Shown here: positions 49,622 through 58,471 of the stretch, piece by piece
Numbering within the stretch: the stretch's first letter is position 1
Layout: each line of letters begins with the position of its first letter
From: an uncultured Bartonella sp.
Lineage (GTDB): Bacteria; Pseudomonadota; Alphaproteobacteria; Rhizobiales; Rhizobiaceae
Assembly (NCBI GenBank): GCA_946478665.1
Contig: CAMLCZ010000001.1
Location: 124,001 to 188,000 of the forward strand
Reading direction: 5' to 3'
Length of the DNA: 64,000 nt
Position numbers and translations under genes: made by a program
Notes under the pieces: generated by a model
Told to the model about the DNA's origin: nothing
Seen by the model: the letters and a program-made list of their open reading frames with translations, nothing else
Database searches by the model: none

Positions 49622-49945
49622 GTGGCAAGGATCTTGTTTATAACTCAACGTGATGGAAAACAATTTTCCGTTAACGAGGTTCCTGGCATCACAATTATGG
49701 AAGCTGCGTTAAAAAATGACATACCGGGTATTCTTGGCGAGTGTGGTGGAGCATGTTCTTGTGCGACATGCCACGTTTACATCGACGATGAATGGATTGA
49801 CAGGGTAGGTGCCCCCAACATCATGGAAGAAGATATGCTGGACTTCGCATTTGAGCGTACAGAAAACTCCAGACTTTCTTGTCAAATCACTTTAGACGAA
49901 AGTCTGGATGGTATTGTTGTCCACATTCCAGAAAGACAAGCTTAA
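49622..49945 (+). CDS. 2Fe-2S ferredoxin (adrenodoxin/FdxB type)
   Basis: The protein has 107 residues from a GTG start with TAGGAG at good distance. Cluster ligands lie in GECGGACSCATCHVYI (C-x5-C-x2-C) and RLSCQI. The type with acidic patches near MEEDMLDFAFE resembles ferredoxins that serve heme A synthesis, Fe-S assembly or cytochrome P450 systems. No partner is adjacent. It ends 4 bases from the convergent DUF922 gene. Confidence 0.92.
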   Translation: MARILFITQRDGKQFSVNEVPGITIMEAALKNDIPGILGECGGACSCATCHVYIDDEWIDRVGAPNIMEEDMLDFAFERTENSRLSCQITLDESLDGIVVHIPERQA

Positions 49946-49949
49946 TCGT

Positions 49950-50576
49950 TTATTTTGTTTGATCTTTCAATTGTTTAATACGCGTTATTAAGAGATTGGT
50001 GAAACGCTGTTCAAAATTGATTGCTTCAACTTTGTCAAAGTGTTTTTGTGCGTCTTCATGGCTTTGCAGGATTTGTGCACTTGTTTGCTCGATATTCTTG
50101 CGCAGGGTGTCGCAGTCTGTTTGTGCGGGCAACTGACGTACTGCTCGCTCGATTTTTGAAGCGTGCGCACGCGCGATAACAATATGACTTTCTTCGTGCC
50201 GTTTAATATCGCGCGATAAAGTATCCCAGATCAACGCCATTTCAATGGACTTGGTTGTTGAGCGTTGTTTCCATCTTGGTAAAGACATTTTTGCGTAAAC
50301 ATCAACCTGAACATCAGCAACTTTGCAATAATCGCCTTGTTTTATGAGTTTAAGCTGTGGCTTGAATGATATTGTCGTTGCACCGGGATGATGCATACCA
50401 GTAGTCTTAACATAAGGCCCTTTACGGGTTAATGCCTTGTCGAGCTGTGCGGGAGTAGTCCCAGAAATTGTATAATAACTAATTTTCTTGTAAATCGTCG
50501 ATGCTTCTGCATTTGCAGAAAGTGTAAGTATAACAAAACAACTGGCCGCTATACTGCCAAGAATTTTTGTAGACAT
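49950..50576 (-). CDS. DUF922 secreted Zn-protease-like protein
   Basis: The protein has 208 residues with a signal peptide (about 1-25, ending near ANAEAS). The motif KRHEESHIVIARAHA has the HExxH metal-binding pattern of the DUF922 family, predicted zinc-dependent secreted proteases. The tail (about 145-208) is helical and charged. Activity has, to my knowledge, not been established for close relatives. It diverges from folP. Confidence 0.83.
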   Translation of the reverse strand: MSTKILGSIAASCFVILTLSANAEASTIYKKISYYTISGTTPAQLDKALTRKGPYVKTTGMHHPGATTISFKPQLKLIKQGDYCKVADVQVDVYAKMSLPRWKQRSTTKSIEMALIWDTLSRDIKRHEESHIVIARAHASKIERAVRQLPAQTDCDTLRKNIEQTSAQILQSHEDAQKHFDKVEAINFEQRFTNLLITRIKQLKDQTK

Positions 50577-50681
50577 TTAGACCCCCATTATTGGGCAACA
50601 CAAATTATTTCAGACATTTACATAAATGTGCTAAAAAAGTATCTACAAAAGTCGTGTAATTTAAAGAATGTAAACTTCAAT

Positions 50682-51521
50682 ATGAATAATCATTGGCACA
50701 TTGGTAGACACCACCGGATTGCTCTGCAAGGCAAAGCTTTAATTATGGGTATTCTCAATGTTACACCCGATTCTTTTTCAGATGGTGGCTCGTATACATC
50801 GCTACATAAAGCTGTAGAACGATCACTTCAAATGGTTGAAGAGGGCGCGAGCATTATTGATATTGGTGGTGAATCAACAAGACCAGGATTTGAGCCATTA
50901 ACATCAGAAGAAGAGCGAGTAAGAGTGTTACCGGTCATTGAGGCTCTTCATAATCGAACAACTGCTCATTTATCTATAGATACCTATCACAGTGAAACTG
51001 CGCGTCATGCAATTGATGCGGGGGTTGATATTGTTAATGATATTTGGGGATTACAACGCGAACCCGAAATGGCTGAAATAGTTGCAGATAAAGGGGCAGG
51101 AGTTATCATTATGCATAATTCTCGCGATAGGGAAATTCTTCCCGACCCAATAGAAGATCAAAAGTTTTTCTTTGAAAAATCACTGACAATCGCAACGAAA
51201 GCTGGCATAGATGAAGCTTCTATTATGCTCGATCCGGGTATTGGTTTTGGAAAAAACCTTCATGATAATTTGATCCTGATACGCCGAGCAAAAGAACTAA
51301 CTTCATTGGGATTTCCGCTTTTGGCTGCCACTTCAAGAAAGCGTTTTTTAGGAACAATTTCGGGGCATGAAGAGCCAAAGGGTAGGGACGTTGCAACGGC
51401 AGCAACTTCAATTCTACTAAGACAAGCTGGCTTTTCGGTTTTCCGCGTGCATGACGTTGCAATCAATAAAGATGCTCTGGCAATTGTTGATGCAATCAAT
51501 GGACAGGATTTAAACAGTTGA
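50682..51521 (+). CDS. folP: dihydropteroate synthase
   Basis: The product has 279 residues from ATG 50682; a GTG at 50628 would add 18 residues unlike the family. Motifs are MGILNVTPDSFSDGG, IDIGGESTRPGFEPL, DIVNDIWGLQ (in place of the usual N-D-V-S-G) and LLAATSRKRFLGTI. It joins p-aminobenzoate to the pterin pyrophosphate and is the sulfonamide target. folK starts at its stop codon (TTGA overlap). Confidence 0.95.
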   Translation: MNNHWHIGRHHRIALQGKALIMGILNVTPDSFSDGGSYTSLHKAVERSLQMVEEGASIIDIGGESTRPGFEPLTSEEERVRVLPVIEALHNRTTAHLSIDTYHSETARHAIDAGVDIVNDIWGLQREPEMAEIVADKGAGVIIMHNSRDREILPDPIEDQKFFFEKSLTIATKAGIDEASIMLDPGIGFGKNLHDNLILIRRAKELTSLGFPLLAATSRKRFLGTISGHEEPKGRDVATAATSILLRQAGFSVFRVHDVAINKDALAIVDAINGQDLNS

Positions 51522-52048
51522 AAAAAGCGTGGCTTGGCTTGGGGGGGAATGTTGGCGATGTTGTATTGACCCTACAACAAGCTCTTAATAGCCTTTCGCA
51601 AATCGATACTATAAAGCTAATAAAAGTTTCATCATTTTATAAAACCCCACCATGGGGAAAGACAGATCAAGCGCATTTTGTCAATTTATGCTGTGCTATT
51701 GAAACAGATTTAACACCTGAAGCCCTTTTGCAAACCTGTTTAAAGCTTGAAGAAAAATTCGGGCGTGTCCGTCATGAAAAGTGGGGACCGCGCACCATCG
51801 ATATTGATTTGTTAGCATATGAATCCGTTGACCATTATTTGTCTAAATCCCTCGCGCTTCCACATCCATTTTTAACAGAAAGGTCGTTTGTTCTTAGACC
51901 TCTTTGCGAAATCGCGCCTGAACTGATGATAAAAGGTCAAGCTGTGAAAGATTGGAACCAAAGAGTACAAGACAGCGATATTGTGGTACTTCCGACACAG
52001 TACCAACAGGAGATTTCGTTTATCACGAACATTAGTAGTGACGAATAG
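51518..52048 (+). CDS. folK: 2-amino-4-hydroxy-6-hydroxymethyldihydropteridine pyrophosphokinase
   Basis: The protein has 176 residues from a TTG start at 51518 that overlaps the folP stop. The family opening KKAWLGLGGNVGD and the signature KWGPRTIDIDLLAYE (HPPK motif R-T-I-D-I-D-L) are clear, as is LPHPFLTERSFVLRPL. It makes the pterin pyrophosphate used by FolP. In most Rhizobiales folB lies between folP and folK; here it is absent. Confidence 0.94.
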   Translation: MKKAWLGLGGNVGDVVLTLQQALNSLSQIDTIKLIKVSSFYKTPPWGKTDQAHFVNLCCAIETDLTPEALLQTCLKLEEKFGRVRHEKWGPRTIDIDLLAYESVDHYLSKSLALPHPFLTERSFVLRPLCEIAPELMIKGQAVKDWNQRVQDSDIVVLPTQYQQEISFITNISSDE

Positions 52049-52122
52049 AGAAAAAGTTATTAAATGGCATGTCTGATTTTATAGCGTATTTACGTGTTTG
52101 ATGAGTTTTATTGAGGTGTCAC

Positions 52123-52623
52123 ATGCCAAACATTATTTCTAAATCTTCTTTGTTGGTGGCTGGTGTCGTATTGGCCATTTCTGGCTGTACAACGACAAAA
52201 ACAACCACATCAACGGACCAAACGACAACAGCTAATCCGATTGCCAAATTGGCTTCCCTTGCACCGTCTCGCAGTGTTGATCCAGAATTGGCAAAAGCAT
52301 GCGCAAACAGTGCTGCCAACAAATACTTTCTGCCAACCCGTGTGATTAATGCTGTTGATTCGCGCAAAGCCGCCGATGGTTCAACGCAAGTTATCTTGAA
52401 AGTTGATCTGCGTGATGCCGTATGTACAGTTAGCCCGTCAGGCGTTGTAAAATCTGTTGTCGATACATCACCAAAGAGTGCTGATCAGATCGCAGCAGAA
52501 GCACAAGCTGCAAAGGATGCTGCTGCAAAAACAACAGCGCAATCCTCAACAAAAAAAGCAACACAATCTAAAAAAGTATCAAAACCTGCAAATTCTGATG
52601 ATTCCGCAAAAGCAAACCAATAA
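52123..52623 (+). CDS. putative lipoprotein of unknown function
   Basis: The product has 166 residues from ATG 52123 with GAGGTG upstream. A signal peptide ends in lipobox AISGC (about 19-23), followed by a Thr-rich linker. A small central domain (about 55-115, LAKACANSAANKYFLPTRVINAV to RDAVCTVSPSG) has two cysteines that could form a disulfide. The C-terminal 50 residues are Ala/Lys/Ser low-complexity. I do not recognise a named family. Confidence 0.72.
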   Translation: MPNIISKSSLLVAGVVLAISGCTTTKTTTSTDQTTTANPIAKLASLAPSRSVDPELAKACANSAANKYFLPTRVINAVDSRKAADGSTQVILKVDLRDAVCTVSPSGVVKSVVDTSPKSADQIAAEAQAAKDAAAKTTAQSSTKKATQSKKVSKPANSDDSAKANQ

Positions 52624-52635
52624 TTAGAATAAAAT

Positions 52636-54024
52636 TTAGACTTCGGGATAGGATCTTGGCGTATATGCCCAGATCTTATTTCCTTGTCTGAAAGTTTTTG
52701 TTTGCGACGATCCTATCAATATCACAGATCTGCTTGTAATTGCTGCAATATCCAGTTTTTCAAGTGTTGTGATCGTTGTTGTTTCACCTTCACGTCCGAT
52801 ATCTGTTCCAATCATAATAATAGTATTTGGAGTACAGTATTTTTTGATAAGCTCGAATACATTGTAAATTTGCTTCGGCCGAGCGCGCGAAACTGGATTA
52901 TACAATGCTAAAGCCATATCGCTTTGTATGGACGCGATTATTCTTTTTTCAATAATAGCCCACGGCTTCAAATTATCAGATAGAGAAATGACAGCAAAGT
53001 CATGCCCCAAAGGCGCACCTAATCGCGCAGCAGCCGATTGTGCGGCTGTTATTCCCGGTTCAATTCGTATTTTAACATTGTCTAGCGATCCAGCAGGTGC
53101 GTTTTCCATACATTCCATAATGGCTGCGGCCATGGCGAAAATACCCGGATCGCCGGAAGAGACAATAACAACTTTTTTCCCCATAGTTGCCAAATCAAGT
53201 GCCATTTGGGAGCGGGCTAATTCCTCACGGTTATCGCTCGGATGAACAATTTGGTGCGACGCAAATGGTGCAGCAAGCTTGATATAATAATCATAGCCCA
53301 GAATATCGGTCGCAGCATCAAGCGCTTCGCGAGCAGAATATGTCATATATCGTTTATCGCCAGGGCCAAGGCCAACAACTGTGAGCGTGCCGTTGACAGT
53401 ATTTTTCTTGCGGTAAACCAGTTTTTTTGTATGCCCTACCTGTTTTAGTTCATCAATGACGATTTCAAGCAGACCATTGTCATCAAAGGGTAGGGCACTT
53501 TTTAGCAACCAATCATGTTGCCCAGTGAATTTTACTTTTTCGCCTGATAATAATGCAGATATAAAGGCAGCTGCATCTTCTTTGTTAACAAGTTCCAATT
53601 CATCAGGCGGTGTTAGTAAATTGATATTGAACCGTAATGCGCCACTTGTTGTCACGGCTGCATAACCGCCCAAAAAATTGGCAATCTTATAGGTCAAGTC
53701 GTTTGCACCGGCATTTCCCCCCAGTAATGGAACAACAGTCGCGCCATCTTCCGAAATACATAAAACTGGAGGTTCGTTGAATTTGTCATTGAGAACCTTC
53801 GATAATATTCGAATGATTATTCCGGTAGCACAAAAAGCTAAAATAGGTCGACCTGCACGAAATACCTCAACAATCTTTTCTGCAATGGAGTCCACAATGA
53901 TGCATGACGGATTATGCAAACGTTTCGTTGCATAAATTTCGGCACCTCCCAACAGAGCAGAAATCACGTTTGCACGCTCGAATGATTTTTCTGAAAAAAC
54001 AAATATTGCAGTATGTTGCGACAT
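52636..54024 (-). CDS. cobJ: precorrin-3B C17-methyltransferase fused to CbiG-like domains
   Basis: The protein has 462 residues, against about 250 for CobJ alone. The first 215 residues match CbiG: FCATGIIIRIL, SEDGATVVPLLGGNAGAND and AVTTSGALRFNINLL. The methyltransferase domain starts at about 222 with TVVGLGPGDKRYMTYSA and includes VIVSSGDPGIFAMAA (SAM-binding), RIEPGITAAQSAAARLGAPLGHDF and ALYNPVSRARPKQI. CobJ contracts the corrin ring. The CbiG part may open the lactone. It is the last gene of cobG-H-I-J, 25 bases after cobI. Confidence 0.9.
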   Translation of the reverse strand: MSQHTAIFVFSEKSFERANVISALLGGAEIYATKRLHNPSCIIVDSIAEKIVEVFRAGRPILAFCATGIIIRILSKVLNDKFNEPPVLCISEDGATVVPLLGGNAGANDLTYKIANFLGGYAAVTTSGALRFNINLLTPPDELELVNKEDAAAFISALLSGEKVKFTGQHDWLLKSALPFDDNGLLEIVIDELKQVGHTKKLVYRKKNTVNGTLTVVGLGPGDKRYMTYSAREALDAATDILGYDYYIKLAAPFASHQIVHPSDNREELARSQMALDLATMGKKVVIVSSGDPGIFAMAAAIMECMENAPAGSLDNVKIRIEPGITAAQSAAARLGAPLGHDFAVISLSDNLKPWAIIEKRIIASIQSDMALALYNPVSRARPKQIYNVFELIKKYCTPNTIIMIGTDIGREGETTTITTLEKLDIAAITSRSVILIGSSQTKTFRQGNKIWAYTPRSYPEV

Positions 54025-54049
54025 TTTATTAAACTATAACATAAACTGA

Positions 54050-54781
54050 TTAATCGGCAGGTGTACCAGGTACCAATATGAGAGAAAAATAAGGTGACTG
54101 TGTACCATCTACGTCGCTCAATGGGATTACTCGCTCATTATCCATTGTCGCACGTTCAATATAAAGTGCGCGATCCATTAAACCACAATGTTCAAGAGCA
54201 TCTCTTACCTTATCCAGATTGCGCCCCAATTTCAGAATAGCAAATGCATCAGTTGTATTTAGACGTTGAATTAATTCATCTTTGTCTAAAACACCGGATA
54301 GCACTGTAAAGGATTGGTTTCGGTAACATAGTGGCGTTTGCAGAACAGAGGCCGCGCCAAAGATTGATGAGATACCAGGGATAATTTCAGTTTGATATTT
54401 CTTGCCCAGTACATCATAAATATACATAAATGAGCTGTAGAATAGGGGATCTCCTTCAGCAAGAATGACAACATTCTTTCCCATTGCCAATTGCTTATCT
54501 ATCGTTTCTGTAATTTCGTTATAAAACTTATTTAACTTTTCTTTGTAAACATCTGATTTGCTAGATATTTCTGTTGTTATCGGATAAGTTATCGGTAACA
54601 ATTCAGTATGTTCTTTTATCCAACCGCGCGCGATTTTTAACGCATTGCTGTTTTGTTTGACCGTCTCATGATAAGCGACAATATCAGCCGATTGTATTGC
54701 TTTAACGCCTTTAACGGTTATGAGGTCAGGATCTCCCGGCCCCACACCAACTCCATATAATCGACCAGTTTTTTCCATCAT
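54050..54781 (-). CDS. cobI: precorrin-2 C20-methyltransferase
   Basis: The protein has 243 residues with LYGVGVGPGDPDLITVKGVKAI at the N-terminus, VVILAEGDPLFYSSFMYI for SAM binding and EIIPGISSIFGAASVLQTPLC. It adds the C20 methyl group to precorrin-2, the first committed step to B12. It overlaps the end of cobH by four bases (ATGA), which suggests coupled translation. Confidence 0.95.
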   Translation of the reverse strand: MMEKTGRLYGVGVGPGDPDLITVKGVKAIQSADIVAYHETVKQNSNALKIARGWIKEHTELLPITYPITTEISSKSDVYKEKLNKFYNEITETIDKQLAMGKNVVILAEGDPLFYSSFMYIYDVLGKKYQTEIIPGISSIFGAASVLQTPLCYRNQSFTVLSGVLDKDELIQRLNTTDAFAILKLGRNLDKVRDALEHCGLMDRALYIERATMDNERVIPLSDVDGTQSPYFSLILVPGTPAD

Positions 54782-55404
54782 TCAACATCACTTGCTAGAG
54801 CATTTACCGCGGCTGCCGCCATTGCACTACCACCCCGTCGTCCATGAACAACAACATAGGGCAAATTAAGCTTATTTTCCGATAAAGCCAATTTGGATTC
54901 TTTTGCGCCAACGAAGCCAACCGGAAATCCTAGTATCAATGCGGGTTTTTCAAATCCTTGTTCAATCAGGTTGAGCAAGTGAAAAAGGGCTGTCGGTGCG
55001 TTACCAATGGCAACGACACTCCCTTTGATAAAGGGTTTCCATAATTCAACAGCTGCTGCAGATCTTGTATTGTTAATGCGCTTTGCACGATCAGCAATAT
55101 TTGGCTCAGATAAAGTACATATGACCGAATTGTTTGCAGGTAATCTTTTTCTTGTTACGCCGTCGGCAACCATATTTGCGTCACACAGAATAGGGCAACC
55201 ATTAGCCAGTGCAGTTTTGCCGATTGTACCAGCATTTTGCGAATAAGCGATATCCTCAACAATATCAGTCATACCACATGCGTGTATCACACGGACAACC
55301 AGCTTTTCCAAATCTGTGGGAACGTTTTCCAAATTGGCTTCCGCCCGGATTGTAGCAAATGATTTTTGATAAATTGTCTGCCCATCTGTGATGTAATCAA
55401 GCAT
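54778..55404 (-). CDS. cobH: precorrin-8X methylmutase
   Basis: The protein has 208 residues. Catalytic His is in VRVIHACGMTDIVEDI, followed by GCPILCDANMVADGVTRKRLP, AIGNAPTALFHLLNLIEQG and GFPVGFVGAKESK. It moves the C11 methyl to C12, giving hydrogenobyrinate. It lies five bases after cobG. Confidence 0.96.
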   Translation of the reverse strand: MLDYITDGQTIYQKSFATIRAEANLENVPTDLEKLVVRVIHACGMTDIVEDIAYSQNAGTIGKTALANGCPILCDANMVADGVTRKRLPANNSVICTLSEPNIADRAKRINNTRSAAAVELWKPFIKGSVVAIGNAPTALFHLLNLIEQGFEKPALILGFPVGFVGAKESKLALSENKLNLPYVVVHGRRGGSAMAAAAVNALASDVE

Positions 55405-55409
55405 ACGCG

Positions 55410-56774
55410 CTATATCCTATTAATTTTCTTATCCAAATAATTTGCTACTTCAATAATGCTCAAGTTTTCTCTCAAAAGCTTACCAAATTTACTATCTGAA
55501 GCATTATCCGATTGAAATAAATTATAATACCCTTCACCTGTTGCAACTGCAGTATATGGAAAAGGTACCGTAGCCACACAAGCTTTGGCACATGAAGTTA
55601 GATGTATTGGCGAAATAGTTTTATTATTAAAATAGTCAATAAGATATTGCCCATCTTTTTGCACATTTGATAGACCTGAATGACAATATGGCGCACCTGC
55701 GCAGCAAAAGACATTTGCTGCTGCATCATGTTGATTAGTGGCATATCCTATTTCCATAAGATCGTTTAAAATTGTCGGAATTTCATTTTCCTCACAATCA
55801 GGAACAATGAGGCCTTGATGGTGGGTTATACGAATTGCACTGTCGGTACGTCGTTTGTCGACAATCGTTGCCGTTTTTCTCATTTGCTCGGCCGTTAACC
55901 GTCCAAGGGCAGGGCGCGCGCCAATGTAAAATAAATTATCTTGATATTGCGGAAAACTTCCAATGAGCGATTGTTTTTTTATCGCTTCAGGAAAACATAT
56001 AACCGGCTTACCAATATTATATGAAAACTTGTCACGGATAGCCTGCAAAAATTCTGAATACTGCGGCAGTTTACGTAAATGCTTCATACGTGTGACTGTC
56101 GGGAATTGCTCATGTATTTTTACAAGACATTCAAGGCAGGATTTTATAAAATCTACAGCGTGCGCAGCATCAATACTTCCTTCAGCATTGGCACAACCGG
56201 TTGAATAATCAGGTCTTGAAGCAAAACCAAAATTAAATTTTTGACCATCTTCATTTGACGATAACCAGATGTCAGCAATATGATCGACAACTGTTGTTGT
56301 TTCGGCGCCATTAATTAAAAAACCAAATTTTGGCGAAAGAACAAAAAACTCCTTAGTTGTTTGTAACATCTCAAGCAATTTTGTTCCAATAAGTGTGGTG
56401 TCTATTGCCATAGAGTTGTCAATTCCAGCTGTTGGTGCAACCATAACATTACGTAAATCATCACCTTCAGGCGTTAATGGTCCTAACCCTAATGATAGTA
56501 ATGTGTCGATGAGCTTTTCTTCATCATGTTTTTGCACGCCACGAAGTTGTAAATTCCCTCTTGTCGTGAGTTCAATCTGACCGTCCGCAAATTGCGTTGT
56601 TGCTTCTGCAACCCCCACCATTTGCGTCGATTGTAATTGCCCAAGAGGTAATTTAATACGACATATCCCGCCGTCATTTGCTTTAGGCATACGAAAAAGC
56701 CCTGGACAAGCAAAGCGACGATCCTTAACCGCGTGGATTTCTCTCTTGTTCTGATCGCAGGTGGGTTGCTTCAT
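55410..56774 (-). CDS. cobG: precorrin-3B synthase
   Basis: The protein has 454 residues of the nitrite/sulfite reductase-like fold with two ferrodoxin-like halves. Cluster cysteines are visible in CCAGAPYCHSGLS and TSCAKAC. CobG uses O2 to hydroxylate C20 of precorrin-3A and marks the aerobic B12 route. It is first in the minus-strand operon and only 45 bases from divergent cobL, too little for a cobalamin riboswitch. Confidence 0.92.
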   Translation of the reverse strand: MKQPTCDQNKREIHAVKDRRFACPGLFRMPKANDGGICRIKLPLGQLQSTQMVGVAEATTQFADGQIELTTRGNLQLRGVQKHDEEKLIDTLLSLGLGPLTPEGDDLRNVMVAPTAGIDNSMAIDTTLIGTKLLEMLQTTKEFFVLSPKFGFLINGAETTTVVDHIADIWLSSNEDGQKFNFGFASRPDYSTGCANAEGSIDAAHAVDFIKSCLECLVKIHEQFPTVTRMKHLRKLPQYSEFLQAIRDKFSYNIGKPVICFPEAIKKQSLIGSFPQYQDNLFYIGARPALGRLTAEQMRKTATIVDKRRTDSAIRITHHQGLIVPDCEENEIPTILNDLMEIGYATNQHDAAANVFCCAGAPYCHSGLSNVQKDGQYLIDYFNNKTISPIHLTSCAKACVATVPFPYTAVATGEGYYNLFQSDNASDSKFGKLLRENLSIIEVANYLDKKINRI

Positions 56775-56819
56775 CTCGACTTGCTCCTAAGATTTATAGA
56801 TTCTATAGGATTTAAATAA

Positions 56820-58067
56820 GTGGTAACAATTTATCGATCAACGAAAATGGAAAAAAAACCTTGGCTTACAATAATTGGTATCGGTGATAATGGCTGGGAG
56901 AGTCTCACTTTAGAACAACAACGGAAAATCACCCAAGCAGATATGATTTTTGGCGGTCGTCGACATCTTGGTTTTTTGCCAACAGACATAAGCGCGAAGT
57001 TACAAGTATGGCCATCGCCTTTTTCTAAAGGAATAGATAATCTCTTAGAATATCGCCACTCTGGTGTGAATATCGTTGTTCTTGCCAGTGGCGATCCAAT
57101 GCATTTCGGTGTTGGGGTCACACTAGCTAAGCGCTTACCAATTGAAGAAATAATCGTTTTACCGCATCCGTCATCATTTTCACTTGCGGCAGCACGTCTA
57201 GGCTGGGCCTTGCAAGATGTCGTTTGCTTGTCTGTGCTTGATCGCTCTTTCGATAAGATCAATCGCTGCTTACAAAAAAACTCACGTTTACTGGTCTTAT
57301 CGGAAAATAGCGCGACGCCAAAAATCTTGGCGAAACTTTTATCCGATCGAGGTTTTGGTCAGAGCCGTTTTATTGTGCTTGAGCATTTAGGCGGGCAGAA
57401 AGAAAGGATCTTAACCAGCAAGGCGAATAATTATAATGTAACTGATAATGCCGACCTCAATATTGTAGCGATTGAATGCATTACAGATGATAATAGCAAA
57501 GCATTATCTATATGTTCTGCGCTTCCGGACAGTGCTTTCCATCATGACGGACAATTGACCAAACAAGACATTAGAGCCGTAACTCTGGCCCATTTAGCAC
57601 CAAGATATGGTGAATTATTATGGGATGTTGGGGCAGGTTGTGGTTCAATTTCGATTGAATGGTTGCGTGGGGCAGGGAACACACACGCCATTGCAATAGA
57701 GCAAAATGAAGATCGTCAAAAACTTATCCTTGAAAATGCACGGAATTTGGGTGTTCCTCAAATTGAGCTTGTGAAAGGTAAAGCACCTGATGCCTTAGCA
57801 GGATTAGATAATCCAGATGCTATATTCATTGGCGGAGGATTTACCAAACCTGATGTTTTTGAAATCTGTTGGGAAAAACTAAAGTCCGGTGGCAGGCTGG
57901 TTGCAAATGGGGTGACTCTAGAAACCTCGACACTTTTAGTCACACAAGCGAAGAAAATTGGCGCGCGTTTAATCAATGTCAGTATATCTGAAGCAGGGGT
58001 GTTAGGCGGGTTTCATGTATGGCGCCCTGCACTGCCTGTAACCATAATGGTTGCAGAAAAAAGTTAA
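56820..58067 (+). CDS. cobL: precorrin-6Y C5,15-methyltransferase (decarboxylating)
   Basis: The protein has 415 residues from GTG 56820, preceded by AGGA nine bases upstream; ATG 56847 is an alternative. It is the usual two-domain fusion. The CbiE-like domain (about 15-210, IIGIGDNGWESLT and VLASGDPMHFGVG) is followed by the CbiT-like domain (about 225-410, LWDVGAGCGSISIEWLRG, which binds SAM). It methylates C5 and C15 and decarboxylates the acetate side chain. It diverges from cobG; cobK, cobM and later genes are not in the window. Confidence 0.95.
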   Translation: MVTIYRSTKMEKKPWLTIIGIGDNGWESLTLEQQRKITQADMIFGGRRHLGFLPTDISAKLQVWPSPFSKGIDNLLEYRHSGVNIVVLASGDPMHFGVGVTLAKRLPIEEIIVLPHPSSFSLAAARLGWALQDVVCLSVLDRSFDKINRCLQKNSRLLVLSENSATPKILAKLLSDRGFGQSRFIVLEHLGGQKERILTSKANNYNVTDNADLNIVAIECITDDNSKALSICSALPDSAFHHDGQLTKQDIRAVTLAHLAPRYGELLWDVGAGCGSISIEWLRGAGNTHAIAIEQNEDRQKLILENARNLGVPQIELVKGKAPDALAGLDNPDAIFIGGGFTKPDVFEICWEKLKSGGRLVANGVTLETSTLLVTQAKKIGARLINVSISEAGVLGGFHVWRPALPVTIMVAEKS

Positions 58068-58183
58068 TCACAGAGCTTTTATGCTACTTTAGCGTGTATA
58101 TTCCAGTTTCAGATTGACATTTGATAATTTTTCGTTCGATATGCAGCCATTATTATGCGGTTCGCAACAAAGGTATAAAAACA

Positions 58184-58420
58184 ATGGCAGAACGATCGCA
58201 ACATCTACAAGATCTTTTTCTTAATGCAGTCCGTAAGCAAAAGATTTCCCTTACAATTTTTCTCGTAAACGGTGTCAAATTAACTGGCATTGTTACGTCA
58301 TTTGACAATTTCTGTGTTTTATTGCGTCGTGATGGTCATTCACAGCTGGTTTATAAACACGCTATTTCAACCATCATGCCAGGACAACCTGTACAAATGC
58401 TTGATGAAGATGATGAATAG
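58184..58420 (+). CDS. hfq: RNA chaperone Hfq
   Basis: The protein has 78 residues from ATG 58184 (AAAGG upstream). Sm1 shows [27 protein letters not shown], quoted only in part by position 9-35, and Sm2 shows [10 protein letters not shown]. The C-terminal tail is short (DEDDE), as in alphaproteobacteria. It binds small RNAs and mRNAs as a hexamer. hflX follows 51 bases later. In many rhizobia ntrX precedes hfq, but here cobL does. Confidence 0.97.
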   Translation: MAERSQHLQDLFLNAVRKQKISLTIFLVNGVKLTGIVTSFDNFCVLLRRDGHSQLVYKHAISTIMPGQPVQMLDEDDE

Positions 58421-58439
58421 AGCTGTAAACCAGCTCTAT
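58417..58439 (+). other. perfect hairpin at the hfq stop codon
   Basis: A 9-bp stem ATAGAGCTG/CAGCTCTAT with loop TAAAC overlaps the hfq stop TAG. There is no T-run, so it is more likely an RNA-stability or processing element between hfq and hflX than a terminator. Confidence 0.5.
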
Positions 58440-58471
58440 GAATTCTAAATCAAGTTTGCGATCATACAGCT

